This document shows, piece by piece, positions 1 to 8,454 of a stretch of DNA of 64,000 nt. The stretch covers positions 1-64,000 of the forward strand of contig NZ_KK211159.1 of the NCBI RefSeq assembly GCF_000620645.1. Reading direction: 5' to 3'. How positions within the stretch are numbered: the first letter of the stretch is position 1; each line of letters starts with the position of its first letter. The notes under the pieces were generated by a model, which saw nothing but the letters and a program-made list of their open reading frames with translations, did no database searches and was not told the origin of the DNA. The translations under genes were made by a program, and so were the position numbers. This DNA comes from Nocardioides sp. URHA0032 (GTDB lineage: Bacteria; Actinomycetota; Actinomycetes; Propionibacteriales; Nocardioidaceae).

Positions 1-743
1 AGTGCACGTTCGCCGAGCTCGACCGGCAGGTCGAGAAGGCCCGCGCCGAGCACGACCCCGCCGAGACCGAACGCCGCCGCCTGGCCGCGGCCGAGCAGCG
101 GCACTTCAAGGTGCACCTGAAGTACATGACCGCCGAGGGCCTGGTCCCGATCTCCGGGCTGCTCGACGTCGCCGACGCGGTCGCCCTGGACGCCGTGGTC
201 GCGGCGAAGGCCGACACCCTGGACCCCGCGCTGCCCCTCGACGTGCGCCGCGCGATCGCGGCCGGCCTCCTCGGCGACCCACCGGCCGGGCAGCCGCGGC
301 GGGAGGTCGTGATCTACGCCCACACCCGCCCCGGCCAGGTCATGGTCGACCTGGACAACACCCGCTCGGTGATCACCCCCGAACACCTCCAGCACTGGTG
401 CCAGCAGGCCGGCACCACCGTGACCGTGCGGCCGGTGATCGACCTCAACGACGAGCTGGCCACCGAGACCTACCAGGCCACCCCGCTGATGAAGGAACAG
501 GTCCGGCTCCGCCACCCCGAGTGCCCGTTCCCGCTCTGCCACCGGCCCTCCTGGCGCCAAGGCCAGCACGCCGACACCGACCACACCATCGAATGGCCGC
601 TCGGCGCGACCACCACCTCGAACCTCGCACCCCTGTGCCGAGGACACCACCGGCTCAAGACCTTCACCGACTGGACCTACCACCACGCCCCCGGCACCGG
701 GTTCGTCTGGACCAGCCCCCTCGGCCACCGACATATCGGCTGA
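1..743 (+). CDS. HNH endonuclease signature protein, DUF222/13E12 type (3' part only)
   Basis: Open at the left window edge; the first full codon begins at base 3, so the N-terminal DUF222 region is outside. The visible 246 residues end in a complete HNH motif: a CPFPLC knuckle, HADTDHTIEWP, then NLAPLCRGHHRLK, giving the paired cysteines and histidines expected of the metal-bound beta-beta-alpha fold. Family members are chromosomal, often multicopy in actinobacteria (the 13E12 repeat family of mycobacteria) and presumed nucleases, but their biological role is unknown. A hairpin terminator follows 6 bases after the TGA stop. Family assignment is firm; nuclease activity is inferred only from the motif. 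Confidence 0.88.
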   Translation, partial: CTFAELDRQVEKARAEHDPAETERRRLAAAEQRHFKVHLKYMTAEGLVPISGLLDVADAVALDAVVAAKADTLDPALPLDVRRAIAAGLLGDPPAGQPRREVVIYAHTRPGQVMVDLDNTRSVITPEHLQHWCQQAGTTVTVRPVIDLNDELATETYQATPLMKEQVRLRHPECPFPLCHRPSWRQGQHADTDHTIEWPLGATTTSNLAPLCRGHHRLKTFTDWTYHHAPGTGFVWTSPLGHRHIG

Positions 744-749
744 CCCCCA

Positions 750-773
750 CCCCGCCGACCACGGCCGGCGGGG
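750..773 (+). terminator. Hairpin terminator after the HNH gene
   Basis: Perfect 8-bp inverted repeat, CCCCGCCG at 750-757 and CGGCGGGG at 766-773, with an 8-base loop, starting 6 bases after the HNH stop codon. There is no T-run, which is usual for hairpin terminators in GC-rich actinobacteria. Confidence 0.6.
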
Positions 774-860
774 TCACCGTCATGTCCGTTCCCGCGAAAA
801 GCGCCCCGGCGGTCCAGCTGTACCGGCAGACCGGTTCATGACAGTCGGCTCGCGGAGAGC

Positions 861-1100
861 TGGTAGCCGAGTGGTTGTCGGTCCTCACCCGTTCGATGCG
901 GGTGATGCCGCGGGTTGCGAAGTACGCCGCGGCGCGGACCAGGAAGCCGGCGCAGGTCGCGCCTTCTCGTCCGGCAGGACCTCGGAGTAGGCCAGCCGGA
1001 AGTGGTCGTCGATGAGTGAGTGGACGTGGTCGAACCCGATCTTCGCGCGCTTCTTCGCCGCGGTGGATCCGGCCGACCTCCAAAGCCGGGAGGCAACCGC
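861..1100 (-). pseudogene. IS481-family transposase remnant (frameshifted rve core)
   Basis: Two minus-strand frames together give a recognisable IS481 integrase-core segment. About 960-1090 reads GSTAAKKRAKIGFDHVHS followed by LIDDHFRLAYSEVLPDEKA, with the catalytic-region aspartates of the DDE fold. The reading then shifts frame at about 958 and continues as CAGFLVRAAAYFATRG and ITRIERVRTDN, ending at about 861. Both the N-terminal helix-turn-helix half and the C-terminal glutamate region are missing, and I see no terminal inverted repeats. It is a dead relic rather than an active insertion sequence. The remaining bases from 1100 to 1183 contain nothing I can recognise. Confidence 0.8.
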
Positions 1101-1183
1101 AACCACCCACCCGCCATCCCCGCTTGCTGCCTAGCGGCCGCCACCACCGACCAGCCGCAAACCCGCGGACATGCCAACGAGAC

Positions 1184-1579
1184 TCACGGCTCCGTGCGGT
1201 CACCCGGCTCCCCGTCGCCCTGCTCGCGCTTCCGCTGCTCGTCGTACGCCTTGCGCTGGGCCTCCGCGCGCTCGCGCACCTGGCGGAGGAACTCCTCGTC
1301 CTTCTCCGGGTCGACGGCGGCGGCACGGCCGGGGCGGTCGTACTCGGGGAACGACGGCTGCTGGCGCTCGTACGCCGACCGGCGCGCGGCGCCGTCGTCG
1401 GGGCGGCCGGCGACCAGCCAGGCGATCGAGCCCACGAACGGGAACAACAGGACGATGATGATCCAGGCCGCCTTGGGCAGGTTGCGGACCCGGTCCGCCG
1501 GGCTGCCGATCGCGTCGACCAGGCAGAAGACCCAGAGCGCGAACGCCACCACCCCGAAAAGACCCTCGATCTTGATCAC
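1184..1579 (-). CDS. PLDc_N-type small membrane protein
   Basis: A 131-residue protein starting at GTG 1579 with IKIEGLFGVV. It has two N-terminal hydrophobic segments (about residues 5-25 and 38-58) separated by a short loop with DAIGSP, the layout of the phospholipase D nuclease N-terminal (PLDc_N) domain found alone in many actinobacteria. The second half is charged and soluble, rich in E, R, Q and K. No catalytic PLD domain is attached, so enzymatic activity is not implied. It is probably a small inner-membrane protein with a cytoplasmic tail, function unknown. It is divergent from the methyltransferase gene at 1642, with 62 bp between the starts. Confidence 0.75.
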   Translation of the reverse strand: MIKIEGLFGVVAFALWVFCLVDAIGSPADRVRNLPKAAWIIIVLLFPFVGSIAWLVAGRPDDGAARRSAYERQQPSFPEYDRPGRAAAVDPEKDEEFLRQVRERAEAQRKAYDEQRKREQGDGEPGDRTEP

Positions 1580-1641
1580 GGCGGCAGTCTGGACCCCCTC
1601 CGCTCCCGACGTCAGCAGAATCGCGTGGTTGACTCGCGGGC

Positions 1642-2205
1642 ATGGACGCCGATCGGGTCGGCGAGGCGTTCGCGGCGGTCCCGCGGGCGTGGTTCCTCCC
1701 GCGGTCGCAACGCGGGCGGGCGGCGTACGACGGCCCGATCGACATCGGCCACGGCCAGACGAGCTCGCAGCCGCGCACGGTCGAGAACATGCTGCGCCTG
1801 CTCGAGGTGCGGCCGGGCGACCGGGTGCTCGACGTCGGCTCCGGCTCCGGGTGGACGACCGCCCTGCTCGCGCACCTGACCGGACCGGAGGGCGAGGTGC
1901 TCGGCCTCGAGCTCGAGCCGGAGCTGGTGGAGTTCGGCCGTGGCAACCTCGCCCGCGGCACCTGGCCGCGGGCGCGGATCGAGGCGGCGGACCCGGACGT
2001 GCTCGGCGACCCGGCCGGCGCGCCGTACGACCGGATCCTGGTCTCGGCCGGGGCACGGGAGCTGCCCGCCACCCTCGTCGACCAGCTCGGACCGTCGGGC
2101 CGGATGGTGATCCCGGTGAACGGCGAGATGCTGCTGGTCGAGAACGATGACGGGCAACCGGTCGTCAGCCGGCACGGCTACTACCGATTCGTGCCGCTGC
2201 GGTGA
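1642..2205 (+). CDS. pcm: Protein-L-isoaspartate O-methyltransferase-like protein
   Basis: A 187-residue class I SAM-dependent methyltransferase of the PCMT family. The N-terminal part carries the family pattern PRAWFLP then YDGPIDIGHGQTSSQP, and the SAM-binding motif I is VLDVGSGSGWTTALLA at about residues 62-77. A later segment, YDRILVSAGARELP, matches the post-I region of PCMT enzymes. The expected activity is methylation of isoaspartyl residues for repair of aged proteins in the cytoplasm. It is slightly short for PCMT, about 200-215 residues being usual. The stop is 3 bases from the stop of the convergent secreted-protein gene. Confidence 0.85.
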   Translation: MDADRVGEAFAAVPRAWFLPRSQRGRAAYDGPIDIGHGQTSSQPRTVENMLRLLEVRPGDRVLDVGSGSGWTTALLAHLTGPEGEVLGLELEPELVEFGRGNLARGTWPRARIEAADPDVLGDPAGAPYDRILVSAGARELPATLVDQLGPSGRMVIPVNGEMLLVENDDGQPVVSRHGYYRFVPLR

Positions 2206-2208
2206 GTG

Positions 2209-2892
2209 CTACGAGGAGGGATAGACCTCCCACGCGTACCAGGTGCTGCCGGGCGTCCGCCACTCCCCGACGACCTCGTCGTCGCTGATGAAGTGACCCT
2301 TGTAGCACCAGTCGCGCGAGCAGACCTCGTTCCAGTGGCCGGTGTTGTCCACGGTGGTGCTCGGGAAGTCACCGAACCCGTTCACCGTGAACCCGGAGAC
2401 GTGGGTGCCGTTCCACCTCAGGTGCATGTTGTTCCCGTGGTGGTCGAAGCCGCGCCAGGTGCCCTGGAAGTAGCTCGGTCCGGACGGGGTGCGAGCGCTC
2501 CACACGTGGTAGGTGCGGTCCCCGCCGCGCCGCCACTTGCCCACCACGTCGGTGGGGCTGACCCACCGGCCGGAGAAGCAGACCCCGTTGTTGCACCGCT
2601 CGTCCCAGAAGTCGTTGCCGCCGACGTGCGCGTTGCCGAAGCTCAGCTGCCCGACGTAGAAGCTCTTCACCTCCGTGCCGTCGAACTTCAGGGTCACCGT
2701 GAGGTTCTGGTGGTCGGCCCCGGTGTAGTCGCCCCGCTTCGGGATCGTGCTGCGCTCGTGGGCCGGCGAGCCGGCGGCCGCGGCGTGCTTGCCGCCGTGG
2801 GCGTCGGCGGTGGAGCCGATCAGGCAGGCGACGACGGCGGTGAGTGCGATGGTGAGTGCACCGATCCGGCGCGGGATGCTCGGCGCGCGCAT
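2209..2892 (-). CDS. Secreted protein with two copies of a Cys-pair beta domain
   Basis: A 227-residue protein with an N-terminal signal peptide: basic start MRAPSIPRR, hydrophobic core to about residue 28, then a likely Ala-x-Ala type cleavage near STADAHG. The mature part holds two related units of about 85 residues. Each begins G-x-(Y/W)-x-G-x-D, passes through an alternating hydrophobic stretch with F or W, a C-x4-C pair (CNNGVC and CSRDWC), and ends with a VVG-(K/E)-W-R motif and an aromatic tail. I do not recognise the family. It overlaps by one base the stop of the upstream paralogue (TGATG), so translation is probably coupled. It is likely exported; role unknown. Confidence 0.72.
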   Translation of the reverse strand: MRAPSIPRRIGALTIALTAVVACLIGSTADAHGGKHAAAAGSPAHERSTIPKRGDYTGADHQNLTVTLKFDGTEVKSFYVGQLSFGNAHVGGNDFWDERCNNGVCFSGRWVSPTDVVGKWRRGGDRTYHVWSARTPSGPSYFQGTWRGFDHHGNNMHLRWNGTHVSGFTVNGFGDFPSTTVDNTGHWNEVCSRDWCYKGHFISDDEVVGEWRTPGSTWYAWEVYPSS

Positions 2893-3281
2893 CAGTGGGC
2901 GTACACGTAGGCGGTGAAGTGGGACTCGTGGCCCTGGTTCGGGTCGTTCCAGATCCCGAAGAACTCGGTGTCCGAGGCCCAGTGGCCGCGCACGCACTTG
3001 CGGGTGTGCGGGTCGCACCTGTGGTGGACGGTGGCGCCACTGACCGGCGCGCTGCTCACGATCAGGTGGCCGTTCACCGTGACGTTCGAGATCGCGTGCC
3101 CGTCGAAGTAGAAGCGCACGGACCGGTCGTGGCCGTCGCGGCCGAGGTAGTGGCCGTGGTACGGCAGCACGGACCGGGCCTCGAGCCCGGCGTGCGCCGC
3201 GTCCGCCGGAGCGGTGACGACGAGGCCCACCCCGGCGGTCATGAGTAGTACGGCGAACGTCGCGCCGATCCTGCGCAGCAT
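2892..3281 (-). CDS. Secreted single-domain paralogue of the downstream protein
   Basis: A 129-residue protein with a clear signal peptide (MLRRIGATFAVLLMTAGVG, cleavage near PADA-A). The mature part is a single copy of the domain that occurs twice in the following gene: GHYLGRDGH, an alternating beta-like stretch with FYFDGHAIS and VTVNGH, a C-x6-C pair (CDPHTRKC), then HWASDTEFFGIW. The Cys spacing is two residues longer than in the other copies. It is the first gene of a two-gene operon. Function not recognised; export and domain relationship are read directly from sequence, everything else is unknown. Confidence 0.72.
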   Translation of the reverse strand: MLRRIGATFAVLLMTAGVGLVVTAPADAAHAGLEARSVLPYHGHYLGRDGHDRSVRFYFDGHAISNVTVNGHLIVSSAPVSGATVHHRCDPHTRKCVRGHWASDTEFFGIWNDPNQGHESHFTAYVYAH

Positions 3282-3428
3282 GATGTGTCTCCCCTCGAGT
3301 CCCCTGTGCCCCCCGGCCTCGCCACGCTAGGTGGGCCACCCCCCGGAAGCCATCGCCTGTCCGGGCCATGGCGCCGCTGGGGTCGGACCGTTCACCGCCC
3401 GTTCCCGGGCCGCCCCTATCCTGCGCGG

Positions 3429-4196
3429 GTGACCGATGCGCCCGCCGAGCTCCTGCGGCTCGCCTCCGCGGACAACTTCCGCGACGTCGCGGGCACCGGG
3501 TCCGGCCACCCGACCCGGGACGGCGGGCGCGTCCGCCGCGGGGTCTTCTACCGGTCGAACGAGCTCCAGCTGACCGACGCCGACGCGACGGCCCTCGCGG
3601 ACCTCGGGATCGCCGCCATCCACGACCTGCGCAGCACGCCGGAGGTCGAGGCGCACCCGGACGTCACGGTGCCGGGCGCGGCCTGGCACCACGTCGAGGT
3701 CTCCGGCATCCCGATGGCGATGGTCGAGGGACTCCACGACACCGCCGCGGCGGAATGCGTCATGCGCGAGGTGTACGACGCGTTCGTCCGCTCGGCCGGG
3801 GCGCGGGCGTCGTACGCCCGCCTGCTGACCGCGCTCGCGACCGGGGAGCTGCCCCAGCTCTTCCACTGCACCGCCGGGAAGGACCGCACCGGCTGGGCCG
3901 CCGTACTGCTGCTGGAGATCGCCGGGGTCGACCGCGGCACCATCCTCGCGGACTACCTCCTCACCAACGAGGTGTCGTCGGCGACCCGGGACAAGTACCT
4001 CGCGCTGATCGCCGAGCACCTCGGCCCGGACAAGGTCGCGGTGTACGAGCCGACGATGATCGTGGAGCCGGGCTACCTCCAGGCGGCGTACGACGCGGTC
4101 GAGGCCGACTACGGCTCCGTCGAGGGCTACTTGCGGGACGGTCTCGGTCTGGACCAGTCCCTGCTCGACGCGTTGCGGGCCAGACTGATCGCGTGA
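3429..4196 (+). CDS. Tyrosine/serine protein phosphatase, PtpB-like (Y_phosphatase3)
   Basis: A 255-residue protein starting at GTG 3429. The N-terminal signature NFRDVAGTGSGHPTRDGG and the catalytic P-loop HCTAGKDRTGWA (Cys about residue 147) match the actinobacterial Tyr/Ser phosphatase family that includes mycobacterial PtpB, whose loop I recall as HCFAGKDRTG. The conserved DLRS-T-E element lies near residue 65. The enzyme should dephosphorylate phosphotyrosine or related phosphoesters. No signal peptide is evident from the chosen start; an upstream in-frame start would add a low-complexity extension that does not resemble the family. The stop overlaps the next gene's GTG by 4 bases (GTGA), suggesting co-translation with the glycosyltransferase. 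Confidence 0.9.
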   Translation: MTDAPAELLRLASADNFRDVAGTGSGHPTRDGGRVRRGVFYRSNELQLTDADATALADLGIAAIHDLRSTPEVEAHPDVTVPGAAWHHVEVSGIPMAMVEGLHDTAAAECVMREVYDAFVRSAGARASYARLLTALATGELPQLFHCTAGKDRTGWAAVLLLEIAGVDRGTILADYLLTNEVSSATRDKYLALIAEHLGPDKVAVYEPTMIVEPGYLQAAYDAVEADYGSVEGYLRDGLGLDQSLLDALRARLIA

Positions 4197-5653
4197 CCCG
4201 CCACCCGTACGCCGTCCGGGAGGTCGGCATCGTGGTCGCGATCCAGGCGCTGGCCCTGGTCGCCCTCTCGCCGTTCTACGGCCCGCACCGGGACGAGCTC
4301 TACTTCGTCGTCGCCGGGCACCACCCGGCGTGGGGCTACCCGGACCAGCCGTCGTTCACCCCGCTCGTCGCGGCGTTGATGGACTCCCTCGCACCGTCGC
4401 ACCTGCTGGTGCTGCGGCTGCCCGCCGTGCTGGCGGTGGCGGGCGTCGTGCTGCTCTCGGCACAGGCGGCGCGGCTGCTCGGTGCCGCGCGAGCCGGCCA
4501 GGTGCTGACCGCGGTGGCCGTCGCGTTCTCGGCGCTCGTGCCCGGGCTCGGGCACCTGCTCGAGACCTCGACCTTCGACCTGCTGTTCCTCACCGCCGTC
4601 CTGGTCGTCGTGGCCCAGTCGCTGATCGACGACCGGCCACGTCTCTGGCTCGTGGCCGGTGTGCTCGCCGGGCTCGGCCTCAACAACAAGCACTCGGTGG
4701 CGTTCCTCCTGCTCGGCCTCCTGGTCGGCGTCGCACTCACGCCCGGGACCCGGCCGATGCTCCGGACCCGATGGCCGTGGCTGGGCGGACTCGTCGCGCT
4801 GGCGATGTGGGTGCCGAACCTCGTCTGGCAGGCACAGCACGGTTGGCCGGTCTTCGCCCTGTCCGCCGACATCGCCGACGAGTACGGCGGGGTCGGCGGG
4901 CGGATCACCCTGGTCCTCGAGGCATTCGTCATGTACAGCCCCGTGATCGGGGTCGTCTGGATCGCGGGCCTCGTGCAGCTCCTGCGCCGTCCGGACTGGG
5001 AGCGCGCCCGGCCGGTCGCCTGGGCGTTCCTGGTCGTGCTGCTCGTCTACCTGGTCACCGGCGGCAAGGGGTACTACCTCGGCGGCCTGGTGCCGCCGCT
5101 GATCGCGGCCGGCTGCACCCACCTCGCGGCGAGCCGACCCTCCCGCCGCGTCGTCGGGGTCGGGGCCGTCCTCGTCGCGACGTCGGCCGTGGCGTACCCG
5201 GCGGTCGTCCCGGTGCTGCCGACCTCGACGTTCTCCGGCTCGTTCTGGGCCGACGTCAACGACGTCCAGGGCGACACCATCGGCTGGCCGGGATACGCCG
5301 ACCAGGTCCGCGCCGTCGTCGACTCGCTCTCCCCCGAGGAGCGCGAGCACGCCGTCGTCTTCACGACCAACTACGGCGAGGCCGGGGCGATGAGCTGGTA
5401 CGACGTCGGGCTGCCGGCGTACAGCGGCCACAACGGCTACCGCAACTGGGGGCCGCCACCCGAGGACGCCTCGCCCGTCGTGCTCGTCCTCGAGACCCCG
5501 CCCGACGACTTCCGGGGCTGCGAGCTCCGGGACCGGCTGCGCAACGACACGAGCACCGACAACGAGGAGGTCGGCGCGGGCGTCTGGGTCTGCGACGGCC
5601 CGGTCGGCGGCTGGCGTGCGGCCTGGCCGAGGCTCGTGCACTACAACGCGTAG
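4193..5653 (+). CDS. GT39/ArnT-like polyprenyl-phosphate glycosyltransferase
   Basis: A 486-residue integral membrane protein starting at GTG 4193. Near the N-terminus it has the GT-C loop motif HRDELYFVVAGHH followed by AWGYPDQPSF, in which the acidic DE pair is the expected catalytic and metal-binding site of the dolichol-phosphate-mannose/ArnT superfamily. About ten hydrophobic helices span residues 10-335, followed by a soluble periplasmic domain (about 340-486). Such enzymes transfer a sugar from polyprenyl phosphate to lipid or protein on the outer face of the membrane; the acceptor here cannot be read. Its start overlaps the phosphatase stop by 4 bases, so the two form an operon. Confidence 0.87.
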   Translation: MTRHPYAVREVGIVVAIQALALVALSPFYGPHRDELYFVVAGHHPAWGYPDQPSFTPLVAALMDSLAPSHLLVLRLPAVLAVAGVVLLSAQAARLLGAARAGQVLTAVAVAFSALVPGLGHLLETSTFDLLFLTAVLVVVAQSLIDDRPRLWLVAGVLAGLGLNNKHSVAFLLLGLLVGVALTPGTRPMLRTRWPWLGGLVALAMWVPNLVWQAQHGWPVFALSADIADEYGGVGGRITLVLEAFVMYSPVIGVVWIAGLVQLLRRPDWERARPVAWAFLVVLLVYLVTGGKGYYLGGLVPPLIAAGCTHLAASRPSRRVVGVGAVLVATSAVAYPAVVPVLPTSTFSGSFWADVNDVQGDTIGWPGYADQVRAVVDSLSPEEREHAVVFTTNYGEAGAMSWYDVGLPAYSGHNGYRNWGPPPEDASPVVLVLETPPDDFRGCELRDRLRNDTSTDNEEVGAGVWVCDGPVGGWRAAWPRLVHYNA

Positions 5654-5660
5654 CGGCCGG

Positions 5661-7391
5661 TCAGAGATCGACGACGAGGTCCGCGGCCGGGGTCGCGGAG
5701 CAGATCAGCACCTCGTCCGCGCCGGGCGCCTCGAGCGGCGGGGTCGCATACGCCACCGAACCGGACAGCACCGCAGTCACGCACGTGTGGCACACACCGG
5801 TCCGGCACGACCACTGGGTCGGGACGTCGCACGCCTCCGCGAGCTCCAGCACGGAGCCGTAGCCGTCGGCCCAGGCGGCTGTGATCCCCGACCGCCCGAA
5901 GGTCACGGCCGGCCCGGTGCCCGGCGGTCCCGGTGGCTGGTGCGGCACCGGGGTCGGGGCACCGACCACGCCGGGGTTGATCGGGGAGCGGGACCCGAAC
6001 CGCTCGGTGTGGATCCGGGTCGGGTCCAGGCCGGCGGCCGCGAGCGCCGCACCGACGTCGGCCATGAAGGAGTCGGGGCCACACACGTACGCGCTCGCCG
6101 TCGCCGGGACGCCGAGCGCGGCGACGGCCTCCGCGGTCAGGCGTCCCGTCCGTACGCCGGAGCCGGCCGCGGGCGGTTGCGCCGGGGTCGTGTAGTACAC
6201 GACCGAGTGCGACGCCGGAAGCCGCCCGAGCAGCCCCGTCACCTCGCCGGCGAACGCGTGGCTGTCGGCATCGTGGGTCGTGTGGACCCACCACACCTCG
6301 CGGGTGCTGTCCTCGCTCGCCAGCCGGTGCAGCATCGCCAGCACGGGAGTCAGGCCGATGCCCGCCGAGACGAGGAGGACCGGCGCACCGTCGTCGTCCA
6401 GCACGAAGTCCCCGCGCGGCGCCGCCACCTCCACGCTGTCCCCCGGCCGCAGGTGGGCCTGCAGGTAGGAGCTCACCCGGCCCTGCGTCTCGCGCTTCAC
6501 GCTGATCCGGTACTCGCCGTCGGGACCTCCCGACAGCGAGTAGGTCCGCACCGGGACCGGGTCGCCCGAGCCGGGGACGCGGAGGGTCAGGAACTGGCCG
6601 GGACGGTACGGCGGCAGCGGGTCGTCCGAGGCCAGTCGGTACGACGTCACCGACGAGGTCTCCGCGACGACGTCGGTGACCGTGAGGGTCCGGAAGCCCG
6701 GCCAGGCCGGTGGCGGGGCGACGGCGACGCCGGCCGGCTGGCCGGTCCCGCCACTCTCCAGCATGCTCCGGAACGACCCCTGCCAGCCCGGGCTCAGGGC
6801 CGGGATGTCGAGCGCGTCCGCCAGCCGCTCCGGGTCGTGTCCCGGCAGGTAGAGGAGCGCGTCCGCGGCGGCCACGCTGAGCTCGTGCGGGCCTCGGCGG
6901 GTCCGCTCGATCGGGTCCCCGGCACGCACGTGGCCCTCGGTCAGCACCCGGAGGTAGAAGCCGGGACGGTGGTGCGCGACCAGCAGCGACGGCAGTCGTG
7001 GCTCGCCCAGCCGCATCCCCACCCGGAAGCAGGTCACGCGTGGCTGGCTGACCTCGAGCTCGGCCTCGCCGATCCGGTAGCGGTCACCGATGCAGACCTC
7101 CTCGTCGGCGAGACCCTCGACCGTGAAGTTCTCGCCGAAGGCGCCGGGCTCGAGGTCCTCGCGCTGGAGGACATCCGCCCAGTACCGGTAGGACTCGACC
7201 TGGTAGACGAGCACGGCGCGCTGCTCCCCGCCGTGTCCCGCCAGGTCGCCCTGGCCGTCGCCGTCGATGTTGAGGCGTCGTACCAGCCGGGGACCCGAGA
7301 CCGGGCTCTTCCACACCCCCGTGTGCACGGTCCGTCCGCGCCAGGACACGTCCTTCGGCATCCCGACGTTGACCGACAGCAGGCGGGCCAT
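5661..7391 (-). CDS. MOSC domain - ferredoxin reductase - 2Fe-2S ferredoxin fusion
   Basis: A 576-residue three-module protein. Residues 1-215 are a YiiM-type MOSC plus 3-alpha domain, with HGGEQRAVLVY and the conserved cysteine C121 in RVTCFRVG, which in this family ligates a molybdenum cofactor. About 235-460 is an FNR-like FAD/NAD module with RTYSLSGGP (FAD) and SAGIGLTPVLAML (NAD). About 490-576 is a plant-type ferredoxin with cysteines C529, C534, C537 and C564 (motif CRTGVCHTC). The layout suggests electrons from NAD(P)H pass through FAD and the cluster to a Mo-dependent reductase of the YiiM/mARC kind acting on N-hydroxylated compounds; the substrate is unknown. Seven bases separate it from the convergent GT39 stop. 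Confidence 0.88.
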   Translation of the reverse strand: MARLLSVNVGMPKDVSWRGRTVHTGVWKSPVSGPRLVRRLNIDGDGQGDLAGHGGEQRAVLVYQVESYRYWADVLQREDLEPGAFGENFTVEGLADEEVCIGDRYRIGEAELEVSQPRVTCFRVGMRLGEPRLPSLLVAHHRPGFYLRVLTEGHVRAGDPIERTRRGPHELSVAAADALLYLPGHDPERLADALDIPALSPGWQGSFRSMLESGGTGQPAGVAVAPPPAWPGFRTLTVTDVVAETSSVTSYRLASDDPLPPYRPGQFLTLRVPGSGDPVPVRTYSLSGGPDGEYRISVKRETQGRVSSYLQAHLRPGDSVEVAAPRGDFVLDDDGAPVLLVSAGIGLTPVLAMLHRLASEDSTREVWWVHTTHDADSHAFAGEVTGLLGRLPASHSVVYYTTPAQPPAAGSGVRTGRLTAEAVAALGVPATASAYVCGPDSFMADVGAALAAAGLDPTRIHTERFGSRSPINPGVVGAPTPVPHQPPGPPGTGPAVTFGRSGITAAWADGYGSVLELAEACDVPTQWSCRTGVCHTCVTAVLSGSVAYATPPLEAPGADEVLICSATPAADLVVDL

Positions 7392-7422
7392 GGCCCCAGC
7401 CTCGCCGATCCGACCGCGTCTG

Positions 7423-8445
7423 TCACGACACGTGGTCGGCGCCGTCGTCCTCCTCTTCGCGCATCGTGATCCGCTGCTCGGCGAACCGCACCTCGACGGT
7501 CTCGAATCCCTTGTGACGCTGAGCTCTCGCGTAGCCGACGTACGCGCGCCGGTCGGCGTCGGTGAGGTCGACCCGGTCGGTGAACGGCGTCAGGAGGGCT
7601 CGTGGCCACAGCCGTCGCTCGAGCACCACGTTGACCTCGATGCCCAGGACGCCGATGACCGCGGTGAGCCAGAGGAGCCCCATCAGGCCGAGGACCAGGC
7701 CGAAGGTCTGGTTCATCGCGCTGGTCTCGGTGAGGACGTTGGTGACGTAGGCCGTGCCGATGGTCTGGAGCCCGATCCACCCCAGCGAGGCGGTCACCGC
7801 GCCGGGCACCGAGCCGGTCCAGATGCTGTGGCTGCGGGCGGCGCCGACGCGGAACAGGGCCGTGAGCACGACCGTGTTCACCAGGACCGTGAGGACCGTG
7901 ATCGGCCACCGGTACGACGAGACCGTCTCGCCGAGGACCTCGGTGTTCGCCGCGAGCGTCGACAGCACCGAGATCGTCAGGACGGCGATGCCCGCGGTCA
8001 GCAGCAGGAACAGGCTCTTGAGCCGCAGCAGGATCGGGTTCGGCCGGCTGTTGCGCGGAACGGACCACGCCACGTTGAGCGCGTTCTGCAGCGCCTGGCC
8101 GAGGCCGAGCGCGCCGTACAGCGCCACCAGGCCGCCGACGATGATCGCGGTGCTCGAGCCCGTCAGCCCCTCGGGACGGCCGAGCTGGTCGCCGATGACC
8201 GGGAACTGCGCGAGCGCCGAGTCGATCAGGTCCCCCTGGAGGTCGGGGTTGCCCTGGAGGAGGAAGCCGAGGATCGAGGAGCCGAGGAGCAGTAGCGGGA
8301 AGATCGCGATGAAGGCGTAGTAGGTGATGATCGAGGCCAGGTAGTTGCCCTGGTCGTCGAAGTACTTGTAGATGACCGCGAGCGGGTATCCGAGCACGGA
8401 CCAGCGCCGCTGGGCGCGATCGGCGCCGTCGATGACCCGTCCCAC
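7423..8445 (-). CDS. YihY/BrkB (UPF0761) family inner-membrane protein
   Basis: A 340-residue polytopic membrane protein starting at GTG 8445. Features typical of the YihY/BrkB family are the early segment NYLASIITYYAFIAIFPLLLL at about residues 34-54, the glycine-rich LYGALGLGQALQNALNVAW near 112, and six predicted helices in total. The C-terminal 70 residues are charged and cytoplasmic, ending in EEEDDG. The family was once called ribonuclease BN, but that name is now considered wrong; a transporter-like role has been suggested. It lies 31 bases upstream of the MOSC gene on the same strand, so the two may be co-transcribed. Confidence 0.88.
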   Translation of the reverse strand: MGRVIDGADRAQRRWSVLGYPLAVIYKYFDDQGNYLASIITYYAFIAIFPLLLLGSSILGFLLQGNPDLQGDLIDSALAQFPVIGDQLGRPEGLTGSSTAIIVGGLVALYGALGLGQALQNALNVAWSVPRNSRPNPILLRLKSLFLLLTAGIAVLTISVLSTLAANTEVLGETVSSYRWPITVLTVLVNTVVLTALFRVGAARSHSIWTGSVPGAVTASLGWIGLQTIGTAYVTNVLTETSAMNQTFGLVLGLMGLLWLTAVIGVLGIEVNVVLERRLWPRALLTPFTDRVDLTDADRRAYVGYARAQRHKGFETVEVRFAEQRITMREEEDDGADHVS

Positions 8446-8454
8446 CCCGCCACG

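Noticed and set aside
861..1100. Active insertion sequence
   Set aside because: The reading frame is broken, both ends of the transposase are missing and no terminal inverted repeats or target duplication are visible.
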